64,000 nucleotides of DNA from Setaria digitata. Its lineage: Eukaryota > Nematoda > Chromadorea > Rhabditida > Setariidae. The stretch covers positions 601,145 through 665,144 of the forward strand of contig RCAB01000007.1 in NCBI GenBank assembly GCA_003640385.1. Reading direction: 5' to 3'. This document shows positions 48,939-62,026 of this stretch, piece after piece (position 1 is the first letter of the stretch; every line of letters begins with the position of its first letter). The notes below the pieces were generated by a model, which ran no database searches, was not told the origin of the DNA, and saw only the letters and a program-made list of their open reading frames with translations. The translations under genes and the position numbers were made by a program.

Positions 48939-51900
48939 AGCTAACATGTATTTTTTATATTCTTTTTCCACTTTTTATTTGGAACTGTGAGAAGTAAATC
49001 TCTGATGCTTAATAACTGTTTTTTTTTTTTTTGTATTGGTACAATACTATTAATATCTAGCAAAATATCAATATGAAGTCTCTGCAGTCTTATCATAACA
49101 AGGATGAGATTGCTTACACAAAGAAAATTCGAAATCTTGTATATTTTTGATTTTGTTCATATGATAATCTGGCTTAATTTCATGATGATGCGATTGAAAC
49201 AGAATATTTATCTCGTAAATATGATAAATATTCATTGCAATAAGGAGATACTATTTGATATGGCCATTTTTTTGTTATAAAGTTAACATCAACATGAGAC
49301 GGTGTTCGTAACTAAGACCTTCTAGTGTTTAATTTTTGTTTTATATTATGACTCATGATGCTATGCAAAAAAAATTATTTTATTAATTACGGCTAGTAGG
49401 CTGGACTGCAGCAGGAACATAGTTGACGCAGTGCTGAGTGCTATTTTTTTTTCGGGTTTTCGGGTTTCCGGATTCTTATGCTTTAGGAAGTGACATTCTT
49501 ATTACATTATGTGTCTTTTGAAGAATTCTGAAGTTGTTTCATCCGGTGAGAAAATATACCACTTTATTATACTACTGGAGAATCCATTCGAGTTTATTAA
49601 AAGGACAGGTGCTGTTTAAATTTGCCTTATACATTCTCAACTTTTCCAGTGCATAACCTGAAATTCTAGAGAAGAGAACTTTCTATGATAAAGGAAGTGT
49701 AACATGATGAATAGTGCCAAGGAATTCATATCTGTATGTGTGCGAATGTTAATTACATTGCTTATCAAAGTGATTCTGCGAACGATTTCGTTTGAATCCC
49801 CATGAAAGTTTAAATGAGCGTATTGTAACAGTTGCTAAGTTTAACCGCCATATCACATAATTGTAAGTTAACCTTCCGCAAGTCAAATTCTAGCTCTGGA
49901 AATTTCAAGTACTTTTTGTAGGTACTTGACCAGCTGTGTTTATATTTAAGGAGTGTAACCTAACAGGACGGGGAATTCAACTTCAGTAATCAAGAACCAA
50001 TTATCATCGTTTTTTCTTTTCGAAATTTAGAAAATAAAGGAATTTACCATGAAGCAGAAGTTTTATGTTATTATCGTTGACTGTGTACGATCATTCGCTG
50101 TGTAGTGTGTAGAATTTAGAATAATAAGCGAGTTCGTGACTATTTCTGAAAGATTACTATGCTTCGCATGTGGGTTCGTTTTTTTGCAGGAAAAATTGTA
50201 AATACTATCCAAAGCTTTCCCTGTATATTACATCATAAGAAATGTCGCATGGGAATTCAAAATTCTAGTTTGAATTCCAGACAGTTAAAGCTGAATTTAA
50301 ATTAGCAAGTGAAAAGTCTAGCGATGGTTGAGAATATGTTTAGGATTTAACCATAAATGAAAATTTGAAGGAATCTTGTTTTCCAAAGACCACTTTTAGA
50401 CTAAGAAAATTCTTTCCTTCCGTTTTTTTCAGTCTTCTTTCTTTTTTGTTCTGTGTCTTTTTTAAATTCGCGATTAATAATTACATTAGGGAGAAATTTC
50501 GAGTTAAAATCTTAATATAATTATTATGCAAAGTCATTACTATACTTTGGTGTCAGTTTAATCAAAAATGGTATTATTCGCGAAAGCTTCGTAATGAAAT
50601 AATCTTAAGCAAGAAATTTATTTCAATTAACTGAGATATTCTGTCTTAAAATTTTTTCATATATTTTGCATAAAGCTTTATGAAGTTTGAAATCTATTTT
50701 ATCGAATAGCAAATAGAGCGATAAAATTCTGATGCAGAAAATTTAATTAAGTTCAAAGGAAGAAGATGGCAACGTTTTATTATCTGAATATTGTTATAGA
50801 TGAAAAGCATCTAAAATATAACATGCATATTTACTATTAGTGAGGCACACTCCTATGATTGTTTAATTTTCAGATGGAGCATCAGATTATTCTGTCCAAT
50901 TATCTTAAGCATTATAAATATTTAAAATAAATTTTTGAGAAGAATTATTTCTTTCACTGCTTAAAGCATTCATGAGAAGGTAATTTTTCCTTTTTAAGTT
51001 TGCTGAAATTTTATTTGGAATTTATACAGATTAAATTATTTACGAAATTATTTAACCGAAGTTAACCATTTCCAAACAGACAATGTTTCACTGCTTCAGG
51101 GAGAAAATTTCATGCACATGAAACAGTTTAATATATCAAACTTTCATAGCAATTTCTTTTCAGACTATACCTTCAGGAATCTTGAGAAGAATCCATCATG
51201 ATCCAAAAATGAATAAATTAGAATTATAGATGGATGACTATTCCGCCAATAGGTGGAACACATCTTCTAATTATATCATCATCATCATAACTCAATCTCT
51301 AAATGGTTTTGAAAGTTTATGGATAAATAGCAATAACTGAAAAAATCGAACTCGTTAAAAATTCAGTTTCAAAATTTGAGCAAATTTTCTAGAAATTTGT
51401 GAAACATGAATTAATCTTACTTCCATATATGCTATTCCTTTTGCTGCTGAAAAACTTCAATTGAAATTATAGGTATATTGAACAAATTACTGAATGTAAT
51501 GGCAAGTATGTAAGCTTGTATTAAGCAATGAACTCATTTAACAATTAGTCATAACTATGGAAGTAATAAACTCAAATTTCACATTTTTCATTCTCCATTT
51601 TTCCCATTATTTTCTTTTTCGCTAATGCATTTCTACTAAATCACTTTACTGATTATTTAGCAAGACTAATCAGCTGATTGATAGGTTATCATCTTTCTAT
51701 CGATCTATGAAAAACAACTCAGACAAATAGGGTGGTTATTCTTCCACTTACTAAATAAATCAGTATCCTATCAAGTCAGATGAAATGGTTTCAGTTATAC
51801 AATTTGCATTTCTCATTCTTTGCTCCAGACAATTAACATTGACAGACCAGTAGCAATGATTGTTAATTAACAAGAAGGAAAGATTTTCTTCTTCTCAGAT

Positions 51901-54167
51901 ATTTGAAATATATTAGAATGAAGGAGCATAGATCTAACGTACGTTAAATGTTCCACTTTCAATTATTTTTGTCACTTGGTCCTTATGTCAACAGCCCTTG
52001 TACACTAAAGATGTTTTCGACGTTTACTTCAATTTCTAACGAATGAATTTAATTAAAAGTCTTATATGGTGTGGAAGCCTTAGGCACAATTGCACTAATT
52101 CTTATATTCTAACGAAAATAGCAGGTGCAACACATTTTCACTACGAAATATTACATCATTTCATTGATTCACAATTTGAATACAATTTTTTTCCCAAATA
52201 AACTTCATCCCTCCCTCGATCTAAATTTGAAAAACTTTTCGAAAATATAGAAATTTAAAAAGCTTTCAGCCATAATAACAAGATGAAATTAGAGATACAA
52301 ACAAAAGTGAGACATTTTTAAGATGAGAGGAACGGAATGTATAATTCGTTACATCGAGTATTGTTTTCTTTCTCAAATATCCGAGCCAAGCAATAGGAAA
52401 AAGGTATGAATGTAATGGAGAGAGATTAACAGCATCACTGGCCAGCATAAAAAGTTTTTTTTTTTTTTGAAAAGCATAAAGCAGTTTAAAATTTCAAATG
52501 CTTGGAAAATTTCTGTTAAGAAGGAAAAGTTTAAATATTGATAAAAAGAAGCAGTAAGTGGAAGGAGACAACGATTAGTGCAACAAGTTTGTTAGCTCTT
52601 TTTGTTTTCATAAATGGAATGTCGTCCAATTATGCTGTTATTATTCGATCGATTTGTCAAGCGTCACACGCATTTGTCAACATCCCCATGTTTACCCAAC
52701 ATCTATATATTGACTGCACTTACTTAATCATAACTTTCTGGTTATCGTTTTAGAGCGGTTAATTATTTGCTGCGAGATAATTACTGAACACGTCTTTATG
52801 CTTCCTGAAACTTATGATATCATCTCATAATTTTACTTGGACGGAAATTTCATCTTATATGATTTCATTATTATGGCTGTTAAAGGAAAGATCTGACGTA
52901 AAGTTAAATCATCTCGTTATTTCGCACAGTTAACTTCGTTTTACAAAAAAAGAACTTGTGCTGCAATAGAATATATTGAACTCAGAAAGATAACATGGCT
53001 TCAGTAATTTTGTGACATATCATCTGTTCATATTACGCGGGTGTGCGTCGAGTTGAAGGTGAGTGGAAGGAGAAAAGGTATGTGGGAGTGGAGATGGGTC
53101 TAATTAATGTTCCCGAACTTTTTCTTCTCTTGTCAAATTTCTTTTTAAATTCTAAAAAATTCTCAACCGATTATACTCCTGCGATTACTTAGTTCATTTC
53201 TTCACATTATTTCCAATATAATCTTTTTGTTTTAATTTTGCTGTTTTGATTAGTTTGTAATGGTTCTACACCAACTACGTACTATTTATGTGAAAAATTG
53301 CATAAGTTGGATAGATTTGATACACATTAAACTTGCATGCAAATCAGTATCTAGATGTAGTAGTTATCAGTGCAGTATTGCTGACTGCATATCATATTAT
53401 TTTGATGTGTAATTTGCACAGACTTATAGGAGAAGGTGTTTGGTTTTATAACTAGCAATAAAAATCTTAAAGAGCATGCATGAGATAATGAACAGATAGT
53501 TACGCTATAGTTCAGATCTGCCTTGCTAGAACCAGGTGGCCTGTTAAATACAATAAGCGGTCCACCTTCAGAAATAGGTGGGAAACGGTGCAGCATCCAG
53601 ATGTCACCTCTAATGTTAGAGTAAGATGAAGCGCCATACAGCATCCAAATGTTCAATTATGCTACTGCGAAGACCAGATGATTGATTATCTTGCAACAAG
53701 AATTTTGCTACTTTTCTTATCTCATATCGAGGAAATTTATGTGTAGACCTTTGTCTATTTTCTACAATAAATGTTAATAAGAAACAAGATTACGCCATAC
53801 ATAATGAAATTTTTCACTGCTTTGAAGTACTGTTGGAAAGGCAGACATACCTCCATGCATTACAATAACTTAGAGCACGAATGTATACGATATAATCTGC
53901 ATCCTTTTTCTGCAGCTTTCGCATATATTTTCATATTTTCAATGGAATTTCAAAATTCATAACTAATTAATCTGTTAGAAAAAGTTCCTGTTATAATAAA
54001 GGTTGTTGGAATGTCTCTATTATAAAATGTTCACTTCATTTTATGATGTTTTTGGCATCATGCATTCTACAATACACCATCCATATTATATCCTTCTTAT
54101 GTCGAGAACTTGTTTGCGTCGTATCGAAATTTATCACATAAATATTTCGAAGCGTGTAGGGGATTGA
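48939..54167. other. Apparently gene-free region upstream of the HMG-box gene
   Basis: About 5.2 kb show no supported exon on either strand. The only compositionally distinct patch is 53510-53660, where a minus-strand frame contains two similar IWML-type segments. The region ends at the HMG-box gene start and may hold its regulatory DNA. Confidence 0.45.
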
Positions 54168-57100
54168 ATGTCCGTGGATGAGAGTCGCAGCTCAACCCCA
54201 TTGGTTTCCACTAGCGAATCATCATCACCAGCGGCGTCATCCTCACTACCTGACAGTCAAGGAGCCTGCTTTAATGGGTATTTTTTTTTTTTTTTTTTAG
54301 CACTGCATAGATTATAGCGGCAGTGTCATAAAATTTTCTAGTAATTCTTTGTCAGTTCTTCATTTTATCGGTGAGATTACTCGTTAAACGGGAATAAAGG
54401 TTGTTAACATGTAAGCAGATAAATCATTTCCTTGATTAGCTAGAGGCTCATATACATTGCATCTGGAATTTCTGTAACCAGCTAACCCTCCTTTTTGTCT
54501 TCCAGATTTTTGTCGATTTCTATTATATTTAAGTTATGCTCATATTATAGCCCTCGAGATTATCTTCAGGGAAAATCTTGTAATTATGGTATAAGAGAAA
54601 GGAAGAGATTTGGCCAGTTACAAAAAAAAAAATAAGTTTTTGCTAGAGACATAAGTTCACTGTTAATTGGTTGTTCAGAGATCGAGTACGGATTGTGAGC
54701 AATATTCAATGCTTTTACATATAGGACATCGTTATAGCATTGGATGTACGATATATGTTACTTATATGAATTGAGTGAATTTTTGGGATCCTAGCAGTCA
54801 CATTCTGGGTGAGAAATTTCATCCCTATACTTTTCATAATGTGTTTCAGATATCAGAGCGGGGTTGGTGATAATGCGAGGGTGGAAAGTCCGTCCCATAC
54901 TCTCAGCTTGCCGAACAATATTTACATGCATCGGATACAGTCCGCTTCACCTGCAGGTTTTCTTAAATATTAAAATCGATTTAAATAAATATTCTTTAAA
55001 AAAAATCGGAGGTTATGGAAATACAGAATTGTATATACATATACAGTATAGGCAGAATTTTTACTGATTGTTTGGTGTTTGGTAAATATATTTAGGTTGA
55101 AATCTTTCCAAATAATATAACACTTGCAGATGACCATCAGTTCATTAGAAGACCTCTGAATGCTTATATGATATTCACGAAACAGGAACGGAAGAAATTA
55201 TTGGCTTTGAATCCAAATATGAAAATGCATGAAGCAAGCAGAATTGTAGGCCTTTTTCGAAGAATTTCGAAAGCAATTTTCAGTAAAAAAAAATTCTTTT
55301 TTTTAGAGAAGTTCAAGAGGTTTTTCAAATAATATGTTTCAGATGGGTGAGAAATGGAAAAATATGAGTGAAAAAGAAAAACGACAATATTTTGAAGCTT
55401 CTAAACAAAATCGACTGGATCACAAAAAGGCGAGTCATTTTGTTTGCTGTTCCTTCAGCATCATTTTATTTTAATCAGAGTATATAACTTTATTCTTTTA
55501 ACTGTTCGGTTTTCATCAGGAAATGATGACACTGTAGGATTTTGTCGGAACTGTGTTTGTAATCTTATGGCAGGAGGTTCTTGTCCGTTTCAATTGATCA
55601 ATTTTTGCCATTGTTTATTCTAGTTTTCTTAAAAGAGTTAAATGTTTTTTCTTTTTCTTTTCCTTATTTTGGAAGTTTCCCTTCTTCAGAATGCAGTTTT
55701 AAAAGGAATAATTATTTCAAAAATTGTTAATTTGCCTCTCATTCTCGAAGTTCGTGAGAGTCTAGTTGATTCTGTTTTGATTTCGGAGTAATTGTTTTTA
55801 TGGATTACTAAGTTTTTAACAGTCATCCTTATCAACTTTTCGATAAATCCAATACGCGTGCAAATACTTTTCATTTCTTATGTTACTGCGGAAGCAAGCC
55901 TGAGTTCATAGTGGTATCGCACGGCTGGCTTAAAAGTTCACACACTCCTAGATATGCTTGGAAATGTAGAAGGCATCTAAGTTGTTTAAGCTAGGGGAGT
56001 CATAGTAAAAGCATGGCACTCATATGAATGCACACATAGATGCATAGGTACTTATCTACATATGACGTTCATACACACAACAGACACTCACGTATACCCA
56101 TACATATATACTTATACATGGCACTTCTATAAAGCTCTCTTCAGGTGCTGCTTGGTTCATTTTAGTGATTTTGCGTCAGTAGCTGCCGTAGAGCATTTCG
56201 CTGTGTCTGTGTATTCCATTCACTTCATTTCATTGCAAGGGGGCCGTAACTTCATCTTGATACAGTTTTTCGTAGCAGTATGACAAGTAGTGTTTACTTC
56301 TTCCTAGTTCATTTTGTCAAATCAACGCTCTTTCAGCAGCACAGAAATCTTTCAGTGAAGTGCGTTTCGTTTATCGATCTTCTGCTACTTTATGCTCTGA
56401 ATTCATTCATTTTCCCTTACATGCTTTTTGTTTATTTATTTATTTTTGTAAATTTTCTAAGCATTAAAAAACAATGATGAGGTGGAAATGGGCAAATGTT
56501 ATGCAAGAAAAGAGGGAGTAACTTAAGCAAATTAGTGATCGAAAAAATCCGTGACGTATCACCATTAATGTAGACAATTAATGCCATAGTATTAATCTTA
56601 TCTGTTGTATATATTGCATAACTGGAAAGGGAACGAGTTTGCTGGAAAAATTTTTAAAAACCACAGGACAAATTTTTCAATTATTCACTTTCAGCAAATC
56701 GCGTCTACTATCAGCTCAGAGTTACAGATAATTATGTCTCAACCATCACGTGATTTTACTATTATCATCTTTCACAATCTTGTATTAGGCGAGAAAGTTT
56801 CGTGGCTTCTCTTCCACAAAAACTTAATGTAAAATATAGAGTGCTCGTGCTTTTTCTTGCTGTTTATTCGAAAACTGACTGCAAGCGTGTAGGGAATTTG
56901 GAGACTAAAGAATAGTTCTTGTACATGTTGTAATTGCTTTCGCTGTACTTCATGTTAGTAAGTACTTGGATATTTGAATGGATAGACAAACGAACGGTAG
57001 GACGCGAACGAAGACAGCAGGCAGTTGCGGGAGAGCGTACATAATTTCGAGAAGCATTTTCTTGCTGGCTCTGGTTGATGTGCTTCCCCTTCTTTGCACA

Positions 57101-59097
57101 GATAGACCTATGTCTTCGGATATTTATGTTACTGCGTATGTGTATGTTTGTGTCTGTCTGTGTGTATATGTGTATGTGTATGTGTATGTATGTCTGTATG
57201 TGGGTGTGTGTCAATGCTTGTTTATGTAGTGCTTCCACTACTGTTTCCTAGTTTGTCATTTTTTTAGTAGCCTGCCTTCAATGTGACGTTGAAGCTGTCT
57301 CTGCTTGACAACAAAACAAATTAGGCAACGAATTTTAGCTTAGCAAGACGTGGATAGTTTATTGATAAGACGAAAAGATGGCTTTTATTTTGGTCATATA
57401 GGTGTTACTGTAATCCTTTTCCAAGAAATCTAGATACTTCAGAATGTTCATGTCTGTCCTGGATAATCATTTTCTTTATCGTGTCTCAACTGAGAAACCA
57501 GACAGTTCATTTATAGGCTTTGAAAGACAATCCAAATTTGGTTTATCATCCACAGCGGAAGAAATTATCCAAGATCCTGATGAAAACAGATCCACCAAAT
57601 ATGACTTTTGATACATCACCAAGTACACCACTGAGCAATGGTAGTGCAACACCAGTGACGTTTGCTACTCCATCAACACCGAAAATCAGTAAATTTTCAT
57701 CACCTTAATTTACACTTTTGTGTTTGTATCATCTTGAAGCTAAGAAAATAAAGTAAAAAAAAATAAGACGATTTATCAAACATGTTTTGTAAAAGTTTTT
57801 ATCCTGAATCTATTTGTTGCGAGAAGTATTAAAAACACCTGATTTATAATTTAAAAAAAATTCAAAATATCGCGCTATTTAAGTAATCGAATGGAAATGA
57901 ACATTTATTTCCATTACTCATTTCTCATGCTTTATGCGAACAATTTCTTACTAGTGCTAAATTTTAGATGGTTGTGTCAACGGCAATGTGGTGTATGCAC
58001 AAGTTCCAGCTCAAAGTAAATTTTTCAGTTTTAATTTAAATTAAATACATATGGGCTTACGCTTAATTTCTGTTATTTCTAGTTGTGCAATCTTCGTACT
58101 TGAAGTTTTTCATAAAATTAAAATTAGGCTCCATAAAATTAGAATTTTTCAGCACTGACCTCAGCCCCTCCAGGAACGGTTATACTTGCCCAAGCAGTTA
58201 ATGTACGAACACCACAACATTTATCTCAAGTAACTTTTATACTTACCTCTATTCCCTAAGGAAAATGTAGAAAGAATGTGTCAAAGTCTTTAACAATAAA
58301 TCTAAGTATATTCCAAGCTAACGTAGATAACTCAGCCTCTGTTTCCATTTGATGACTTCTTTGCTGATCATCGAAGGTTTGAGGAAAAATTTGCTGGTCT
58401 TATCATGGGTTTCATCGTTCTAGATTTCAAAAATTAAATTCAGCCGGAAGCTATCTGCCTTATTTAAAAGTAGTTTAGTTGGTTCCATTAACTCTTTTAC
58501 TCAGGAAAAGTGTGTTTCATATTATTTTCACTTCAGCGGAATCATCAGTCAGCACAAACAGTGCAACAAAATAATTCCCATCCAAATTTATCGGCTACAA
58601 TGCACCAGATGCTAGAGTTGTATTATACGTCCCTTTGTGAGCCTGCTTTCCCTGAACCAGGTAAGTATGGATTTGATGTTTATGTCCAACTGTGCCAGAA
58701 ATGTTTTTTGGAAAAGAATCTGGTTGAAATTTTCGATATAATTCATCACGTCTGTGCAACTCTGTCAGTTTAATTTGGCTGTCGGGAAAAAACTGATTCA
58801 AGGGTTATTATATTCATCATATTATTATATCCATCATATTAAAATTAATCGAAAATGTTATGTATTTTTTATTAACTAAATCAGATATCTCCTGTTACTG
58901 ACTTTGGAGCTTATATTAGTATTAATTTCTACAGAATATCTTTTGCAACACTGTTTTTCAGCAATTGATTTTCAGGAGAGAAGAGTACTCTAGCATCGCC
59001 GCAGCATTACCTGGATCAGTATCATATGTTACATCATCAGGCTGTAACTAAGCAGCAGCAGCATGGCAGCCAGTCATTATCCCAGTCAGCCAACTGA
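54168..59097 (+). CDS. SOX-like HMG-box transcription factor
   Basis: The model has nine exons: 54168-54277, 54850-54956, 55130-55245, 55343-55429, 57517-57688, 57968-58015, 58153-58229, 58537-58660 and 58976-59097. They give 320 aa. The N-terminus is Ser-rich. One HMG box spans about residues 77-152: IRRPLNAYMIFTKQERKK, NPNMKMHEASRIMGEKWKNM, SEKEKRQYFEASKQNRLDH, then ALKDNPNLVYHPQRKK. The RPxNAYM start and the P-N-x-x-Y-x-P-x-RK tail are those of sequence-specific SOX-type boxes, which bind and bend DNA in the nucleus. The box is divergent and could not be assigned to a SOX group. The rest is rich in Pro, Thr, Ser and Gln (SPSTPLSNGSATPVTF), ending in a Gln/His-rich stretch. The 2.1-kb intron 4 lies inside the box and needs a GC donor (AAAAAG then GCGAGT). 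It carries TG-rich simple sequence. Confidence 0.85.
57130..57220. repeat. TG/TATG-rich microsatellite
   Basis: Imperfect gtatgtgtatgt and tgtctgtctgtgtg units fill about 90 bases in intron 4 of the HMG-box gene. A minus-strand ORF of HIHT-type repeats is only a shadow of this repeat. Confidence 0.85.
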
Positions 59098-62026
59098 TTC
59101 AGGATTTCAAATAGCTGTCTTGAATTGGGTCAAATGACGATTATATCTGATTTGAAGTCGTGTTATTTTATCTAGTTTTGCTGCATATCATGCTTTCACG
59201 ATCAATTTTTTCGATAATTTTTTTTTTATAGTAGAAAGGTATCACTCCTACTATTCTATTACTTGAGCCACTATCGTGTATTGTATGTTAACTCTCTTTA
59301 GTGATTTATTTCCCACCCAACAAACTGCTTGAAATTCTAATTAAATTGCGTTAGGACTGCCTGGATCTTTTTTTTATAACAAGGCAGAGGTATCAAACAC
59401 AGGTTTCCTGTTTTGTTCATTCTTATCTCTTCTGTTTTTTAGAAATGGTTAAAAAGTTTTAGAGAAAATGATTGATGATGGACATCAGCTGGAACCACAG
59501 GAGTCGATTTTTTCTGTGGAATTTCTAAATTCATATTTAAATAAGGTAACATTTATACTAACCTAAGATATATGTTTTTATTTTGCACACCTATTATACT
59601 TATTATTTTTCTGCACATTATTTTAAAGTAATTATTTATTTCGGTTAAGTTATAAGTGATCTTCTTTATGATATTTTATTGTTTCCATGAACGGACATAA
59701 TTCGGTCTTTGTCGGTAAATTTTTATTATCTGGAATAGTCTGTCTCCTGATTTACTAGAATAATTATGATATGCTATTCGATGATTGGCTCTCCTGAAAA
59801 AGAGTCAGTAAATGCGGTTACGTTGTCTTATAATAAAAAATAATTAGAAATTGAAGTAGTTTTTTTCTGTAGTAAATAGTAAATCAGTGTCTCTCAACAG
59901 CACTATTCCAAAAAGATTGTATTTTTGATGGTTTCAAGATGTTTGAGCTTTTATTTGGGCTGATTTTTATTGTGTATCAAGAGATTGTTTTAAAATTGTC
60001 ATTTTTTTTGCACGCTGTTCAGTTTTCACTTAATCCATTTTTTTTTTTTTTTTTTTTTTTTTTTGTTTTTTTCAGAATTATTCTCTTTTTTCTGTCATCA
60101 AAAATATTTGGAAAGTCAGTTTCTACGTCATATTTTCAAAAAGGCTAAGGCTATAGAAGGCTGTGGAACTGATCGGGTACTTCATTCTGAATATGGGCTT
60201 GAAGCGTGACTAGCGCATTACCTACTGCTTATAGGGTTTCTGTTTGAGGCTTTAATGAAAGTGCAGATATCCATTTATTTAAATTATTTCATCTTGATTC
60301 ATTTCTGTAATGTGAAGTTGGGAGCCCGTAGTCTTTTAAGTATCTTTTTCACGATATTTAACCCGCTTTTTAAATTGACGTGTGAATTTGTTAGGGTTTT
60401 AGTTTACAAATCTGAATGTCTAAAAGCATTTAATGGATTTGCTGAATTTTTAGTTCTGATTAAAGAGAGCTCATAACAGTCTAGTAGTCGCATTATTCAT
60501 CACTAAATTCTTATTAGTGCGTTCGTCTTCACTGTGATAATGCAGCGAGCTACAGACCTTCATTGATGGGGAGTAATTTTTTTCTGTGAATAGAATTAGC
60601 ATTGTTGTGCTTTTTGGAATATCTCTGTTGCTCACTGATGTACTGCAATGTGGAATTTGAAAAGTTTTTGGGTCGTCTCGATTTTGGGCTTTGAAATAGA
60701 TTGAATCACATTTCTCAAAGTGCTCTTGGCGTATGAGTTTTTTGGGAGTTATTAAAAATAACAGAAGAGTATGAATTTTGAAGCGCTTTCAATTCTCTCT
60801 CCTGTACGTCAAGTAGCTGAGTACATTATTTCTAAAATCCGAATTTGAAGTTAAAAATTTCTCTCTATATATTCCTCAAGTTGACATGTTTGTTCCTATG
60901 TTGTTCACTGTTTATTGTTTTTCATGAAATAAATTCACTTTTTTTTTCGCAACTACAGAAATATTAAATTAAAATTCAAAATTTTTCCACAGTCTGATTA
61001 TTTTCTACGACTGATTAGATAGTTTCAATCTGTAGTGGATCACACGTAATAGAAAATTTTTGCCTAGTAATTTCCAATAAACATACGGAACACAGTATAT
61101 TGATGATCAAGTGGGGTTACTGTGCTGATACGCTTCATATATTTTTCAGCTTTGCCATTAAGATATTTGGAGCCGAAAATAATGAAGAAAGAAGTTGTGT
61201 GAGAGCGGGAATATCGTAGAATTCTTCAGTTCTCGTCTCAGCAACAATCATTTTCTACGAATTAATTAGTTGGATAATCGAAATGGCTCATTAACCACTT
61301 ATTACGGAGGACATTTTTTTTCATGCAAGTTTCAAGAAGCTATCTTTGATTTGTTTTTGAGTCTCTTTTTCCGTTATTTTTAAAGCGACCATAAGTGAGC
61401 AAGCACAGCTTGTCAGTGGCTGACTACTTCTTATCATCAGCTCATCTCATACCTTTCTTACCAATTGATTGATTTTAATTTCTTCTTACTGCCCGTTTCA
61501 TTTACACATCTCTTTTTATATTTCTTTATTAGGAACAAGTAAATTCAATTAAGCAACTGAACAAATAGCTATTTATGTATACGTTGATCCATTTTTGTTA
61601 GTTTCAGTTTCTCTGTTAATTTGTGATTGTTCTGATTGTTACTGCTAATGATACCCCAGAAAGATTATTCTACAGTATACTAAAATGTGCAGTGAAATCT
61701 GATATTATCAATTCCCCTTTCACAGACCAAAAAGCATCCTAATTTATGCTAATAAGCTTCCTTTTAAACATCTGAAGACCCAAAAGACTTAGAGGAGAAA
61801 CTGAGAAAAGTTTATTTAGAAATTGTAAAGGATGAAAAAAAAAAAAAAAAAAATGATTGATGAGATTTCGGTCGAATTTCGCTTTTAACAAATATTATGA
61901 ATAAAATAAGAATGGAAGAACAATATCGATGAATTGAAGGATTATGAAATTTAATGATTCCGAAATAAGATATTTTCACGATATAGCAGAAAACGTTCTG
62001 CCTTTTTCTGAATTTTCGATTTTCCG
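59098..62026. other. Region between the HMG-box gene and the orphan gene
   Basis: It begins with the HMG-box gene 3' UTR. Two exon-like pieces occur on the plus strand. One at 59468-59545 begins MIDDGHQLEPQESIFSVEF, sits four bases after a gttttag acceptor and ends at GTAACA. The other at 60076-60209 follows a ttttcag acceptor and reads HQKYLESQFLRHIFKKAKA before a TGA. Their phases do not match directly, so no gene is called. A T run lies at 60039-60062. Confidence 0.35.

Noticed and set aside
54278..54300. 22-base GT-AG stretch consisting mostly of T
   Set aside because: Too short for an intron in animals; the phase-correct acceptor is at 54849.
56864..57238. 124-codon minus-strand frame of HIHT-type repeats
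   Set aside because: Translation of the TG-rich microsatellite in an HMG-box gene intron.
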